Assembly (NCBI GenBank): GCA_020060485.1
Contig: JAGVAB010000077.1
Coordinates: 1 to 48,067 of the forward strand
Length of the DNA: 48,067 nucleotides
Source of the DNA: Anaerolineales bacterium
Lineage (GTDB): Bacteria > Chloroflexota > Anaerolineae > Anaerolineales > Anaerolineaceae
Direction: 5' to 3'
The notes beneath the pieces were generated by a model, which was not told the DNA's origin, searched no databases, and saw only the letters and a program-made list of their open reading frames with translations. The position numbers and the translations under genes are program-made. Shown in pieces: positions 36,171 to 44,518 of the stretch (positions are counted from its first letter, which is position 1; the number at the start of each line of letters is the position of its first letter).

Positions 36171-38489
36171 TTACTCCTTAATATTTTCAGATAATTTCAA
36201 TTTTCCTGCGCCCAATGTGCCGAACCATGTGGCCAGCAGCACCGAGAACGCCATCAACAGCGGTGCAATCAAATACGCCTGTAGCGGATTGACCACAAAC
36301 GCGAACGAGGATGCGCCAAACGAGGCGATCACCACGCCCACAAGCATCTCTCCAAGCGTGTTTGCCAGGAGCGTGCCGAGAATAATTCCAACGATCAGGA
36401 CGAACACTGCACGTGCAACATATTGCGCCTTAATGTCCGCATTTGTAAAACCAAATGCCTTCATCACAGCAATAGCATATCGATCCTTGACAACAAGCAT
36501 TTTCATAAACAACAGGGTAATAAGAACTGTGATTGTCAGCGCAATGCCGATGGCGGCGTAGGAAGCCTTGCCAATGGAACGAATGGTACCGCCGTATGTC
36601 TGAAGAATATATTCATCAATGTCCGAGACTTTTGCGAAATCAAATTGGTCTGCATATTCCGCTATCTTCGTATCGATCAGGGATGCGTCCGACAGTTCCG
36701 CACTGATCACGCTCCACATAATGTCCGCCGAGGGATCAGAGAAAACTGCTTTGGCAGTCTTGCCGCCATTGGTAACATCCGAATAAATCCCGCACACTGT
36801 GAGATTTCTTTCCTGGCCTGCGATCATCACCAGGATGACATCACCCACCTTTTTGCCCAGTTCCCTGGCGTTCACCACCGAAAGCGCAATTTCGTTTTCT
36901 GCAGCGGGTGCGCGACCATCGGAATACGTCAGGGGAAAGACGGAATGATCCCCCAGTTCAACCTTGATGCGTTCCTCTGCGCCGTCGTCCAGCTTCGTGC
37001 TGAAAACTTTTGTGGTAAGCACAACAAATTTGGATATGGCGCTGTCATTCTCCATCGCCGCTGCGATTTCGGCCGCTTTTTCGGCAATATGATCTGTCTG
37101 TTGAATATCGATACGCAGATCGCTGTCTCCGACCCCCATATACGTGATGAAGGCTTTTGACGCAATGGTATTGTGCAAGTTCTGCGGCACGATGATAATG
37201 AAAGCCGCCAGCACCAGCACGGCCAGCATAGTGACATAGATTTTCTTTCTGGCGAGGACATCTTTGATGCCCAGGAAAACATTTGTGCCAAGCAGCCTGT
37301 TGACGCTCAGGCGGAAATGTTTCGCACCACCGGATTTTTCCTGTGAGATTCCAAAGCGGATCGCCTCCGCCGGGGGGATTTTCCGAAAACGCGCCAGTAC
37401 GCTGTTCACATAAATAATGATCGCCAGGAACACAACCAAGACGCTGAAGATGCCCAAAAATGAGGCCAGAGAAGCATTTTCGCTTTCCCCCATGTATAGC
37501 CGGATATTTGCCAGCAGCGCACCCCGAAAAACAAAGGAGAGTCCAAAACCCAACAGGCTGCCGACTGCCGCAATGACCGCGTATTTTGCCAGGTAGATTT
37601 TCTTGATGTCAGAAACGCGCAGCCCGATGGCCTTCATCACGCCAATTTCGCGGTAGTCATCTTCGATCTTGGCCAGCAGCGTGAAGCGGATACACAGGAA
37701 TGCAACGGCAACCACCAGGGCGCTGATCAGCAGGATAACCGCAATCATCAATCCGTCAGAAAGACTGTTCAGCATTCTGAACAGCGGATAGGTGATGGTC
37801 GGGCCGTTTGCCTCGAGGCCTGCGGAAATGTAGGCGATTTCGAATGCGCCCAACGTGGACAAATCCTTCAATCTGAATTCAATCAGGTATTCCACGCTTC
37901 CAGATTCGCTTAGTTCAGCATGGTCATTTTCAGTCACCAGAAACCTTTTTGACGAGGAAAGCAGCGAGTTCATCTGCGAATCACGCAGGAATCCCGCAAC
38001 GATAAATTCCTTTCCAGCAACCCGAACCTTGTCGCCGACTTTTGCAAGACCATCCTGCAGGTAGGGTATCGGAACATAAATCTCACCATCAGACACATGG
38101 ATGATCTTGCTATCGAGGTCGAGAAGATAATCGAATTTTTCATTCTGTACGGAAAACCCATTATCCTGAACACTGCCGGCCAGCGAACCTTCTTCGAAGA
38201 TGATCTGTGCGCCGTCAATGTTGAGGAATTCAACCACTTCATACGCCTCGATCTCTGGATGCTGTTCCACAAAAGACGCCAGTCGTGCAGCATCCAGTTC
38301 GCCTGCATGCATCTGCATGAAATGCGGCGTTTTCGCCTGTGTCATCAGCCCGTCAATCGCACCCCAAAGGTTGACGACAAGGATCGCCGCCAGCGAAACC
38401 AGCATGGCCGCAGCCGCGACAAACAGCATGGTCGTAAGCGTTATCGCTTTGCTTCTTACAATATCGTTGCGGATTGCCCTGTAATACAT
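36171..38489 (-). CDS. FtsX-like ABC permease (two-domain)
   Basis: The 772-residue protein has an N-terminal helix, a large extracytoplasmic domain, a three-helix FtsX core around residues 245-390, a second extracytoplasmic domain and a C-terminal FtsX core (residues ~660-765). Cytoplasmic loops such as DYREIGVMKAIGLRVSDIKK and YAIAVMKAFGFTNADIK are the coupling helices that contact the ATPase. It forms an exporter with the downstream ATPase. The ATG has GAGGTGAAGG upstream. Adjacent CPBP protease and methyltransferase genes suggest handling of a peptide or lipid, unproven. Confidence 0.93.
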   Translation of the reverse strand: MYYRAIRNDIVRSKAITLTTMLFVAAAAMLVSLAAILVVNLWGAIDGLMTQAKTPHFMQMHAGELDAARLASFVEQHPEIEAYEVVEFLNIDGAQIIFEEGSLAGSVQDNGFSVQNEKFDYLLDLDSKIIHVSDGEIYVPIPYLQDGLAKVGDKVRVAGKEFIVAGFLRDSQMNSLLSSSKRFLVTENDHAELSESGSVEYLIEFRLKDLSTLGAFEIAYISAGLEANGPTITYPLFRMLNSLSDGLMIAVILLISALVVAVAFLCIRFTLLAKIEDDYREIGVMKAIGLRVSDIKKIYLAKYAVIAAVGSLLGFGLSFVFRGALLANIRLYMGESENASLASFLGIFSVLVVFLAIIIYVNSVLARFRKIPPAEAIRFGISQEKSGGAKHFRLSVNRLLGTNVFLGIKDVLARKKIYVTMLAVLVLAAFIIIVPQNLHNTIASKAFITYMGVGDSDLRIDIQQTDHIAEKAAEIAAAMENDSAISKFVVLTTKVFSTKLDDGAEERIKVELGDHSVFPLTYSDGRAPAAENEIALSVVNARELGKKVGDVILVMIAGQERNLTVCGIYSDVTNGGKTAKAVFSDPSADIMWSVISAELSDASLIDTKIAEYADQFDFAKVSDIDEYILQTYGGTIRSIGKASYAAIGIALTITVLITLLFMKMLVVKDRYAIAVMKAFGFTNADIKAQYVARAVFVLIVGIILGTLLANTLGEMLVGVVIASFGASSFAFVVNPLQAYLIAPLLMAFSVLLATWFGTLGAGKLKLSENIKE

Positions 38490-38511
38490 CCTTCACCTCT
38501 ACCTGTCTAAA

Positions 38512-39159
38512 TCAAAGCCCTGCCATCGTACTTTTTTCAAAGTGAATGGTATAGGCCAGCCGTTTGCCAAAAAAACCAATCTCGCGCAGCCCGACCTTGC
38601 CTGCCACCTGCTGTACCGACTCGCGGCTCTGGAAATGCGGGTCAAAGATGACTTCTGTAATCGAGAGCACACCGTCCGGCTTGAGGGCTTCACAGATTTC
38701 CTTTAAAGCCGCTTGCTGTTCGGGAATTTCTCCCAGCACGGTGACCAGCATGGCCCGGTCATAATATTCTTTCTCCAACCTGCCTTCACCCAATCCGGCC
38801 TGCACAAAACGGAGATTGGTTAACCCGGCAGACTGAGCTTTTTCTTCCACGCGGGCCAACATACCGGGCTGGAGATCCAACGCGGTCAACTCACCCTGCG
38901 GGCCAATTGCCTGTGCAGCAGGAATGGAAAGGCGCCCCGGCCCACACCCGGCATCCAGCACTTTCATGCCGGGCTGCAGCCCCAACAAACCGATGATGAC
39001 ACTGGCGCGGTTTGTTTTGGTGAACGGGTTGTCCATTTCAACCATCCAGCCCAACCAGGACGGGCAGGGCAACGACTTACGATTGGAAACCAACCGCCAG
39101 CCCAGGAAGATAATGACAAACAGCAGCACAACAAGCAAAACGATATGAAGAAAATTCAT
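38512..39159 (-). CDS. Membrane-anchored class I SAM-dependent methyltransferase
   Basis: The 215-residue protein starts with one hydrophobic helix (residues 5-25) followed by a Rossmann methyltransferase domain with motif I VLDAGCGPGR (about 62-71) and the acidic post-I ALDLQPGML. It is probably tethered to the cytoplasmic face and methylates a membrane-associated small molecule, quinone or lipid. AAGGAG precedes the ATG. It is the first gene of the methyltransferase/FtsX/ATPase/flavodoxin/CPBP run. Confidence 0.88.
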   Translation of the reverse strand: MNFLHIVLLVVLLFVIIFLGWRLVSNRKSLPCPSWLGWMVEMDNPFTKTNRASVIIGLLGLQPGMKVLDAGCGPGRLSIPAAQAIGPQGELTALDLQPGMLARVEEKAQSAGLTNLRFVQAGLGEGRLEKEYYDRAMLVTVLGEIPEQQAALKEICEALKPDGVLSITEVIFDPHFQSRESVQQVAGKVGLREIGFFGKRLAYTIHFEKSTMAGL

Positions 39160-39201
39160 GAAAACAAACTCCTTTAAGAATGATAGAAACAGACGAGGGT
39201 G

Positions 39202-39426
39202 TTATTCTTCCGCTATCTGTCGGAATAACGTCAAGGTCAAACCCAGGTCACAAATTCGTGCAAGAATGCCATGCAAAGCTGCCTGGTCAATGATCGCACC
39301 GCGCAGTATGGTTTCACCATCGGCGCCATATTCCGTTTGGAAGTCTTCGAACCAGATCAATGCGTTTGGACCCAAATGCCCTTTGATGCGGATTTCATAC
39401 AAGATCGAATTGTTTTGTGTTTTCAT
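39202..39426 (-). CDS. Small hypothetical protein (74 aa), probably leaderless
   Basis: This short protein runs from MKTQNNSILYEIRIKGHLG to an LFRQIAEE end, with a QAALHGILARI helix. I recognise this pattern from small uncharacterised proteins frequent in Anaerolineae, often near regulators, but no function is known. No ribosome-binding site is present. A TATATT element (39433-39438, minus strand) lies exactly six bases before the ATG, so the transcript would begin at or next to the start codon. That favours leaderless translation. Confidence 0.65.
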   Translation of the reverse strand: MKTQNNSILYEIRIKGHLGPNALIWFEDFQTEYGADGETILRGAIIDQAALHGILARICDLGLTLTLFRQIAEE

Positions 39427-39479
39427 ACACTAAATATACGGAAAATGTTCCCATTTGGCTTCACACTTTGGTGGGTTTC

Positions 39480-39516
39480 TTAAAAAGAAAACCGCCTAAC
39501 ACTTTGGTGTAAGGCG
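39480..39516 (-). terminator. Rho-independent terminator of the LuxR/MalT-like gene
   Basis: A ten-base stem with one mismatch (39493-39502 with 39507-39516, loop TTTG) is followed on the minus strand by a TTTTCTTTTT tract, about 20 bases after the stop codon. Confidence 0.78.
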
Positions 39517-39537
39517 ATGAATTCCTGGAATATGGGA

Positions 39538-41808
39538 TCAAACCAGTCCCAATTTACGGGCTTCGCCAACTGCCTGGGTGCGGCGACTGACGCCCAGCTT
39601 GACGTAGATGTTGTTGGCGTGTCGTTTGACCGTGTCGAGCGCGATGAAAAGTTCGTCAGCAATTTCCTGGTTCGATTTGCCATCACAGATCAAACGCAGG
39701 ACTTCGAGTTCACGTTCACTCAACGGATCAATCATCGATTGTACCGGGGATGATTTGCTTGCCAATGCTGCCCTGGTCTGGGCGATAGACTCATCCAGGA
39801 AACGATTGCGAATAGATGCGGCAATCTGGGTCGCTTTGGAGAGAGCATCTTGCACCTGGGAATGCCGGCCTCGTCCGTTATGCAAACGCGCTGCAATCAG
39901 ATACCCTTGCGCCAGATAGTATTGGTGTCCACTTTTTTGGGCTGTTTCCAATCCCTGGGCCAGAAGCCTTTCTGCTTCATCCCATGATTGCTTAACGATC
40001 AAAACATCTGCCAGCGCCAGCTGGATCAAACAAAAAGCAGGGTAATCGGCATAAGCCGGTTGTTCTGCGAGCAACAGCTCGCGGCGACAGATCATTTCTG
40101 CCTGTTCTATCCGCCCCAGCAGCAAGCTGATCCTTGCCCATTCCATCGTGGCATGCGCCAGAGAGAAATAATTCCCGCATGCGCGCGCGTGCGGGCCGAC
40201 ACGGCTCAGGTAATCAGCCGCCTGGTTGAGATCATTGGCTGTCACATAGGCATAACCCAACTGTGAATAACATGCCGTGAAGCCCATATCGACAATCGAT
40301 TGCCCGAGCGTTTCTCCCAATTTCGCAATGGTTGGCAAGAGCTGTTCAATTTCCCGGATTGCAGCGGCAGCAAATCCTTGGTGCCGCATGAAAACTGCCC
40401 GCAACAAAATCACTTGTTGCAAAATGATGTTGTACTCGGGGTGTTCAACCGGCAAATTCCCCGCGGCCACCATTTTATTAAAAGTCTCCTCGATCTGGTC
40501 CAGATAAGAGCCGATCCGCTCGTAATCTCCGCGGATGAACAATGTCCAGCAATAGGCCACACCCAACGGCGGCGATTGGCGAAGCAAATCACCGGGCATC
40601 GATTCGAGCCATTGCACGGCAGTATCCAGTCGGCCAGTATGATAGATGCGCCGCCAGTTGTCAACCACCAGACGGCTGACATAGGTGTAATCGGGAATGG
40701 CAAATGCATGCCGCAAGGCATCTTCCGGGTGGTTATTCGCTTGGAACCATTCCGCAGCGCGGCGATGCAGCCCTGGCAGATCATCCGCCCGCACGCGCTT
40801 CAGATGGCTTTTAAGAAATTCTGCAAACAAGTGATGATAACGAAACCAATAGTGCTCGCCATCCAGCGGTATCACGAAAAGATTACGACGGTGCAAATCT
40901 GCCAGTGCGTCTACACTATGAGTGGATTGCGTTACCGCATTGCACAACGGTGCACACAGGCGCGTGAGTATCGAGGTTTCGAGCAGGAAATCTTGCAATG
41001 CTTCCGGCTGGCGCTGCAAGACCTCATCCACCAGATATTCCAGCACAAAATGCTGGCTTCCTGTGAAGTTTTGAATGAACGCCTGCGCATCAGAGCGGCC
41101 CTGCATCGAAAGCGCAGCCAGTTGCAATCCGGCAATCCAACCCTCTGTACGTGTTTCGAGAGCATGCACATCGGCATCATTCAGACCCAGTTCCATCAAG
41201 TCATTCAAAAACAGCGAGGCTTCATCGGCAGTAAAACGCAAATCCGCAATACGCACCTCGGTCAATTGCCCGCGCACACGCAAACGGCTGAGCGGCAGCG
41301 GCGGATCGGCGCGCGTGGCGATCACAAGGTGCAAACAAGGCGGCAAATGCTCAAGCAAAAAAACCATGCCTGCATGAATGTCTGCATCTGAAATCGCATG
41401 ATAATCATCCAGCACAAGGATGACCGGTTGTTCAAGTGCGGTCAACTCATTTGCCAACGCAACAAGGAATTCTTGCCCATCAAAATGTTGGGATGATCCC
41501 AATAATTCCAGCGCCGCCTGCCCCACCTGCTTTGACACCGTTTGAAGTGCGGTTATAAAATAGACCCAAAAGCGCAGCGGTTGATCATCCCGCTCGTCGA
41601 GTGAGATCCAGGCGACCTGACCCGCATAGGCCTTGACCCACTCGGCAAGCAGGGTGGACTTGCCATAACCGGCCGGAGCGGAAACAAGCGTCAGGTATTT
41701 GCCCGCCTTCATGCCTGCGATCAATCGCTCAAGCAAGTGCGCACGATGAATGACACCGGAAGGGATGGAAGGAATAAATAATTTGGTTAACAGAATGGAA
41801 GCATCCAT
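39538..41808 (-). CDS. MalT-like LuxR-family transcriptional activator
   Basis: The 756-residue protein has an N-terminal STAND-type NTPase with Walker A SAPAGYGKSTLLAEW near residue 45 and a helical tetratricopeptide-like middle. It ends in a LuxR helix-turn-helix (LSERELEVLRLICDGKSNQE, then IADELFIALDTVKRH). These large activators oligomerise upon binding ATP and an inducer. The ATG at 41808 is preferred to an in-frame TTG at 41820, but neither has a strong ribosome-binding site. It is monocistronic with its own terminator. The target genes are not evident, though the neighbouring small protein and methyltransferase/export operon lie just downstream. Confidence 0.92.
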   Translation of the reverse strand: MDASILLTKLFIPSIPSGVIHRAHLLERLIAGMKAGKYLTLVSAPAGYGKSTLLAEWVKAYAGQVAWISLDERDDQPLRFWVYFITALQTVSKQVGQAALELLGSSQHFDGQEFLVALANELTALEQPVILVLDDYHAISDADIHAGMVFLLEHLPPCLHLVIATRADPPLPLSRLRVRGQLTEVRIADLRFTADEASLFLNDLMELGLNDADVHALETRTEGWIAGLQLAALSMQGRSDAQAFIQNFTGSQHFVLEYLVDEVLQRQPEALQDFLLETSILTRLCAPLCNAVTQSTHSVDALADLHRRNLFVIPLDGEHYWFRYHHLFAEFLKSHLKRVRADDLPGLHRRAAEWFQANNHPEDALRHAFAIPDYTYVSRLVVDNWRRIYHTGRLDTAVQWLESMPGDLLRQSPPLGVAYCWTLFIRGDYERIGSYLDQIEETFNKMVAAGNLPVEHPEYNIILQQVILLRAVFMRHQGFAAAAIREIEQLLPTIAKLGETLGQSIVDMGFTACYSQLGYAYVTANDLNQAADYLSRVGPHARACGNYFSLAHATMEWARISLLLGRIEQAEMICRRELLLAEQPAYADYPAFCLIQLALADVLIVKQSWDEAERLLAQGLETAQKSGHQYYLAQGYLIAARLHNGRGRHSQVQDALSKATQIAASIRNRFLDESIAQTRAALASKSSPVQSMIDPLSERELEVLRLICDGKSNQEIADELFIALDTVKRHANNIYVKLGVSRRTQAVGEARKLGLV

Positions 41809-42201
41809 GGTAAAACCCAACCAGTTGTCAAAAAGAACAAATCGGGAGCGTCACTGCAGGAGAAACAAATTTTCCCGGGAATTAAATCCACCAACTGCTG
41901 ATCTTCATTTTAGCACAGGAAAATGATCCTTTCTTAAAATGGATCATGCCAGCATGCCCCTTGCGCGGCGTACCTGGGTGCCGGGGGAGGAGGGGCTGCG
42001 GGAGTTGGTGGGGAGAATCGGTTGACTCTGCGGGGGATTTGGGTAGAATGGTTAACAGGGTTGGGAAATTATTGGCCTGATGTGAATAACCGAGCATATT
42101 TGCAGTATTTCATGCCCGGAATAATTGGTTATACTGTCAAGTTGCAGCGTATCAGGAGTCTGTATATTTAATAGTTCGGCGCTGCTTCGGAATAACGCAT
42201 T
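41809..42201. other. Intergenic region with G-rich tract upstream of the LuxR gene
   Basis: No gene is seen. A canonical four-run guanine motif at 41983-42013 (runs of 5, 4, 3 and 4 G with loops of 4, 4 and 7) could form a G-quadruplex on the plus strand. A short inverted repeat ATGATCC/GGATCAT (41923-41947) lies nearby. A weak promoter-like pair TTGCAG (42142-42147) and TATATT (42163-42168, spacing 15) points into the cassette array. Confidence 0.45.
42174..42180 (+). other. Possible left recombination point of the cassette array
   Basis: GTTCGGC resembles the integron core site GTTRRRY and is the exact complement of the R'' box GCCGAAC of the attC sites at 42961 and 44317. No hairpin precedes it, so an attI-like site is possible but unproven. 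Confidence 0.3.
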
Positions 42202-42783
42202 ATGAACTCAAACCCACTAAAATCAACACCTCAATGGCAAGAGAACTTATGGCGATTTGTTTACGACAACATTGCTGTATCCGATTTTGAGAATTGGGTT
42301 TACGCTGCAAAAGAGTTAGAAACCATCTTAGATTCTGATACATATTTACGCCTGCTTGAAGCTAATTACCACGACCACCTTCAAATCTATGAACTTCAGA
42401 AAGCACTCAAAGCTTGGCTTAACACTTTTTATCCCTTAGCTTGCGAGTGTTTATCATGGAAAGATTATCAAGTCATCCCAATAGTGGGCCACGAGAAACT
42501 ACCACAGATTTTTTTAGCAAAGTTTAGAGTGCTAAAGAAACGAACGCCGTGGATTGATCTGGTAACTTGTATCTCCTGCGATCAAATGTGGTATTTAGCA
42601 ATGGATACTACAAACGATGATTATTATCTCCAGCGTTTGACTGTCAATGATGTTGATGAAATAAACACAGGGTCTTGGCCAACCGTATTCGATAATCTCG
42701 AACCTGTCTGGCCCAGTAAAGAATGGCTAAAGATATATGGCTTCAAGAGCTTGGTAGATTGGCAAAACAAAAATCACGCCTAA
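42202..42783 (+). CDS. Cassette gene 1, hypothetical protein (193 aa)
   Basis: This is a soluble acidic protein rich in tryptophan and tyrosine with a CISC pair near residue 140 and the patterns WYLAMDTTNDDYYLQRL and SKEWLKIYGF. I do not recognise a family. The composition is clearly more AT-rich than the surrounding chromosome. The stop TAA is embedded in GCCTAAC (42779-42785), a perfect RYYYAAC core of the kind that begins attC sites, which is typical of cassette-encoded genes. It is the first gene in the putative array and may be read from the weak promoter at 42142-42168. Confidence 0.7.
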   Translation: MNSNPLKSTPQWQENLWRFVYDNIAVSDFENWVYAAKELETILDSDTYLRLLEANYHDHLQIYELQKALKAWLNTFYPLACECLSWKDYQVIPIVGHEKLPQIFLAKFRVLKKRTPWIDLVTCISCDQMWYLAMDTTNDDYYLQRLTVNDVDEINTGSWPTVFDNLEPVWPSKEWLKIYGFKSLVDWQNKNHA

Positions 42784-42960
42784 CCACTTGCATCAACTGA
42801 CATCTATTTTCTTTATCAAAAGGCTGTAGAATTTGGCAAGTGCATTTTTAGTGTTTTCTGCTGTATAGGTTTCGATTAAGTTTGGCTTTCTATTATTAAT
42901 TTTGTTAGATGTCAAAATTAGTTTTCAAGCTGTAAATCATAGTTGCTCGGCAAAGATCGC

Positions 42961-43086
42961 GCCGAACAAAGCGTGCAGGCTGATGTGTTGCCACGTTCCG
43001 TTTAAGGGCATTTTCCGCTCGAAAAGCATTGTCCGTTTCGTTGGTTGGCTCGCGTGGCAACACGCAGCTAACGCAAACCGTTAGGT
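42961..43086 (+). repeat. attC-like recombination site 1
   Basis: R'' GCCGAAC (42961-42967) and R' GTTAGGT (43080-43086) flank an imperfect inverted repeat. The left arm GCGTGCAGGCTGATGTGTTG and the complement of the right arm (GCGTTAGCTGCGTGTTGCCAC region) match with a few extra unpaired bases on one side. Pairing is perfect over GTGTTGCCACG. The total of 126 bases, core boxes and asymmetric bulges match integron attC architecture. Confidence 0.75.
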
Positions 43087-43137
43087 GGCTTTCAATAAGG
43101 ATAGACGAGTTCAAAAATTCAAGGATGATAATACTTG

Positions 43138-43644
43138 ATGTGTGCCAAATATCAATTACCGAAGGTTAAGGTGATAAGTGTTGAAGAAAAGGGAGAAGTC
43201 TCAGTGGTCAGAATCGAAATCAGTAGCAATATTGATTATTTTTCGTACCCAACTGCACCAAGCGACCTCCGCATCTCCGAGCCCTTTCAGAGAATTTGGG
43301 AGTTCCATAGATTAATTGCTCGCGAAGATAACAAACTAGCCTTTGAAACATACGAGAGACAACTCGCTCCTCCAAAAATAGGTCAAACTTACGATTTTTG
43401 TTCTTGGTGGAGAAAAGATCAACTTCTTCTCGCGCAATCAAACCCTGAAGATTTTAGACTGTATCGATTTACTCCAAAATCTCCTGAAGATCATGACCAT
43501 TGCAAATTTTGTTGGAAGCATATTTGCAATGAAGAACACGGAGATCATGAAGCATATATAAACGGTCAAGATTCAGTTTGCTTTGAATGCTTTGACAAAT
43601 ACATTGCCTCTGGTTTTGGAAAAAAACTCGGTGATGCCACCTAA
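43138..43644 (+). CDS. Cassette gene 2, hypothetical protein with putative zinc ribbon (168 aa)
   Basis: The C-terminal third contains CKFC and, about 30 residues later, CFEC, a four-cysteine pattern likely to bind zinc. The N-terminal part is a beta-rich domain without known relatives that I can name. AAGGAT lies upstream of the ATG at 43138. The stop TAA lies inside ACCTAAC (43639-43645), the R'' box of the next attC site, a hallmark of cassette genes. It is AT-rich compared with flanking chromosomal genes. Function unknown. Confidence 0.72.
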   Translation: MCAKYQLPKVKVISVEEKGEVSVVRIEISSNIDYFSYPTAPSDLRISEPFQRIWEFHRLIAREDNKLAFETYERQLAPPKIGQTYDFCSWWRKDQLLLAQSNPEDFRLYRFTPKSPEDHDHCKFCWKHICNEEHGDHEAYINGQDSVCFECFDKYIASGFGKKLGDAT

Positions 43645-43772
43645 CACCGCGTGCACTGGACAAGTGCGGGCTTTGCCCACACTTTCGGGGATTCAGCCCC
43701 AAACGGCTGATTCGGCGTCTGGTAGTTTTTCCCGCCAATTCCCGCACTTGCCAGTAACGCCAGCCGTTAGGC
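43639..43772 (+). repeat. attC-like recombination site 2 (best preserved)
   Basis: R'' ACCTAAC (43639-43645) and R' GTTAGGC (43766-43772) enclose near-perfect arms. The left arm holds ACTGGACAAGTGCGGG. The complement of the right arm reads ACTGGCAAGTGCGGG, identical apart from one extra A. That single unpaired base is the extrahelical base characteristic of attC. GCGT L-boxes and unpaired spacers lie between. Length 134 bases. Confidence 0.85.
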
Positions 43773-43796
43773 ATTTCTCGTTTAGTGCTTCACATA

Positions 43797-44180
43797 TTAT
43801 TCTATTTCTGCAAGTTGATAAACCTCTCCTTTTGTGAATTTGGCATGTGGAACAGATTTCTTTACACCAGTTTTTGAAAAACCATTATCTTCCATGAGTT
43901 TGCATACTACTGCGCCAATAAATTGCTTTACGAAACCACGCCATTCTATTGTCCCGTTTTCCAAGACGGTCTGATAACAAATTTCAGCAACTCCTGCCAC
44001 GGCGGGTAGTTTTAATACAAGCGTAGCCACCCTGGCGTTGTTATAGCAATCGGGTGTAACTATTCTCTCGAATAAAAAATTCCCTTCATGCTTGGCATAA
44101 TCCCCATATTGGGGGAAGCGTTCAGCAAATTCTTCAACTGATGGAAGGTTGACGGAAAGAGTAAAGGTTTTTGTTTTCAT
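43797..44180 (-). CDS. Cassette gene 3, hypothetical protein in reverse orientation (127 aa)
   Basis: The protein begins MKTKTFTLSVNLPSVEEFAE and is small, soluble and mildly basic. No family recognised. The ATG at 44180 has AAGGATAATTCC upstream and is preferred to an ATG at 44210. The gene runs against the direction of the attC sites and has its own consensus promoter at 44217-44245. This arrangement is common for self-expressed cassette genes such as stabilisation modules, but no partner gene is visible. Confidence 0.7.
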   Translation of the reverse strand: MKTKTFTLSVNLPSVEEFAERFPQYGDYAKHEGNFLFERIVTPDCYNNARVATLVLKLPAVAGVAEICYQTVLENGTIEWRGFVKQFIGAVVCKLMEDNGFSKTGVKKSVPHAKFTKGEVYQLAEIE

Positions 44181-44216
44181 GGAATTATCCTTATGAATAT
44201 GAATATGCATAGCAAT

Positions 44217-44245
44217 ATTATAGACGTCTTTTATTCAGATGTCAA
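44217..44245 (-). promoter_or_regulatory. Consensus promoter of cassette gene 3
   Basis: On the minus strand TTGACA (44240-44245) and TATAAT (44217-44222) are separated by exactly 17 bases, a perfect sigma-70 consensus. The start codon lies about 30 bases downstream of the predicted start. Confidence 0.82.
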
Positions 44246-44316
44246 TATATTGCGTTTGCAAAAATTGGATTTGTTAACGCTATTTTTTCACCCAGCAAGT
44301 CCTCAAGTTCAAACAC

Positions 44317-44450
44317 GCCGAACTCAGCGTGCAGCCGACTGGTTGCTTCGTCCCGACATTCATGAATGATCTACGCCCACGGTCAATTCATCTCCCAAAC
44401 AGAATTAACGTCCGCCCCCACAGCTAAGCCAATCGTAACGCGGATTAGGT
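44317..44450 (+). repeat. attC-like recombination site 3 (degenerate)
   Basis: GCCGAAC followed by AGCGTGCAG repeats the left arm of site 1 almost exactly. The right end is degenerate (ATTAGGT at 44444-44450 in place of GTTAGGT) and pairs only partly with the left arm. The length, 134 bases, equals site 2. It closes the array before the AbiE genes. The rest of 44181-44518 holds only the promoter described separately. Confidence 0.55.
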
Positions 44451-44518
44451 TATTCCAAAAAATCTTGCGCCAAATTTTATGCCCCCAAAAATCCCGCCTA
44501 TAACCGCAAATATGTAAA

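Noticed and set aside
36423..37160. 245-codon plus-strand frame inside the FtsX permease gene
   Set aside because: It is an antisense shadow of a well-supported permease.
42142..42168. Integron-style Pc promoter before cassette gene 1
   Set aside because: The spacing of 15 bases is too short and the -35 is imperfect, so only a weak possibility is noted.
42779..42785. GCCTAAC at the end of cassette gene 1 as the true start of attC site 1
   Set aside because: The distance to the next GTTAGGT is about 300 bases and the following bases do not pair with the right arm. The box at 42961 gives a proper hairpin. It may be a relic of another site.
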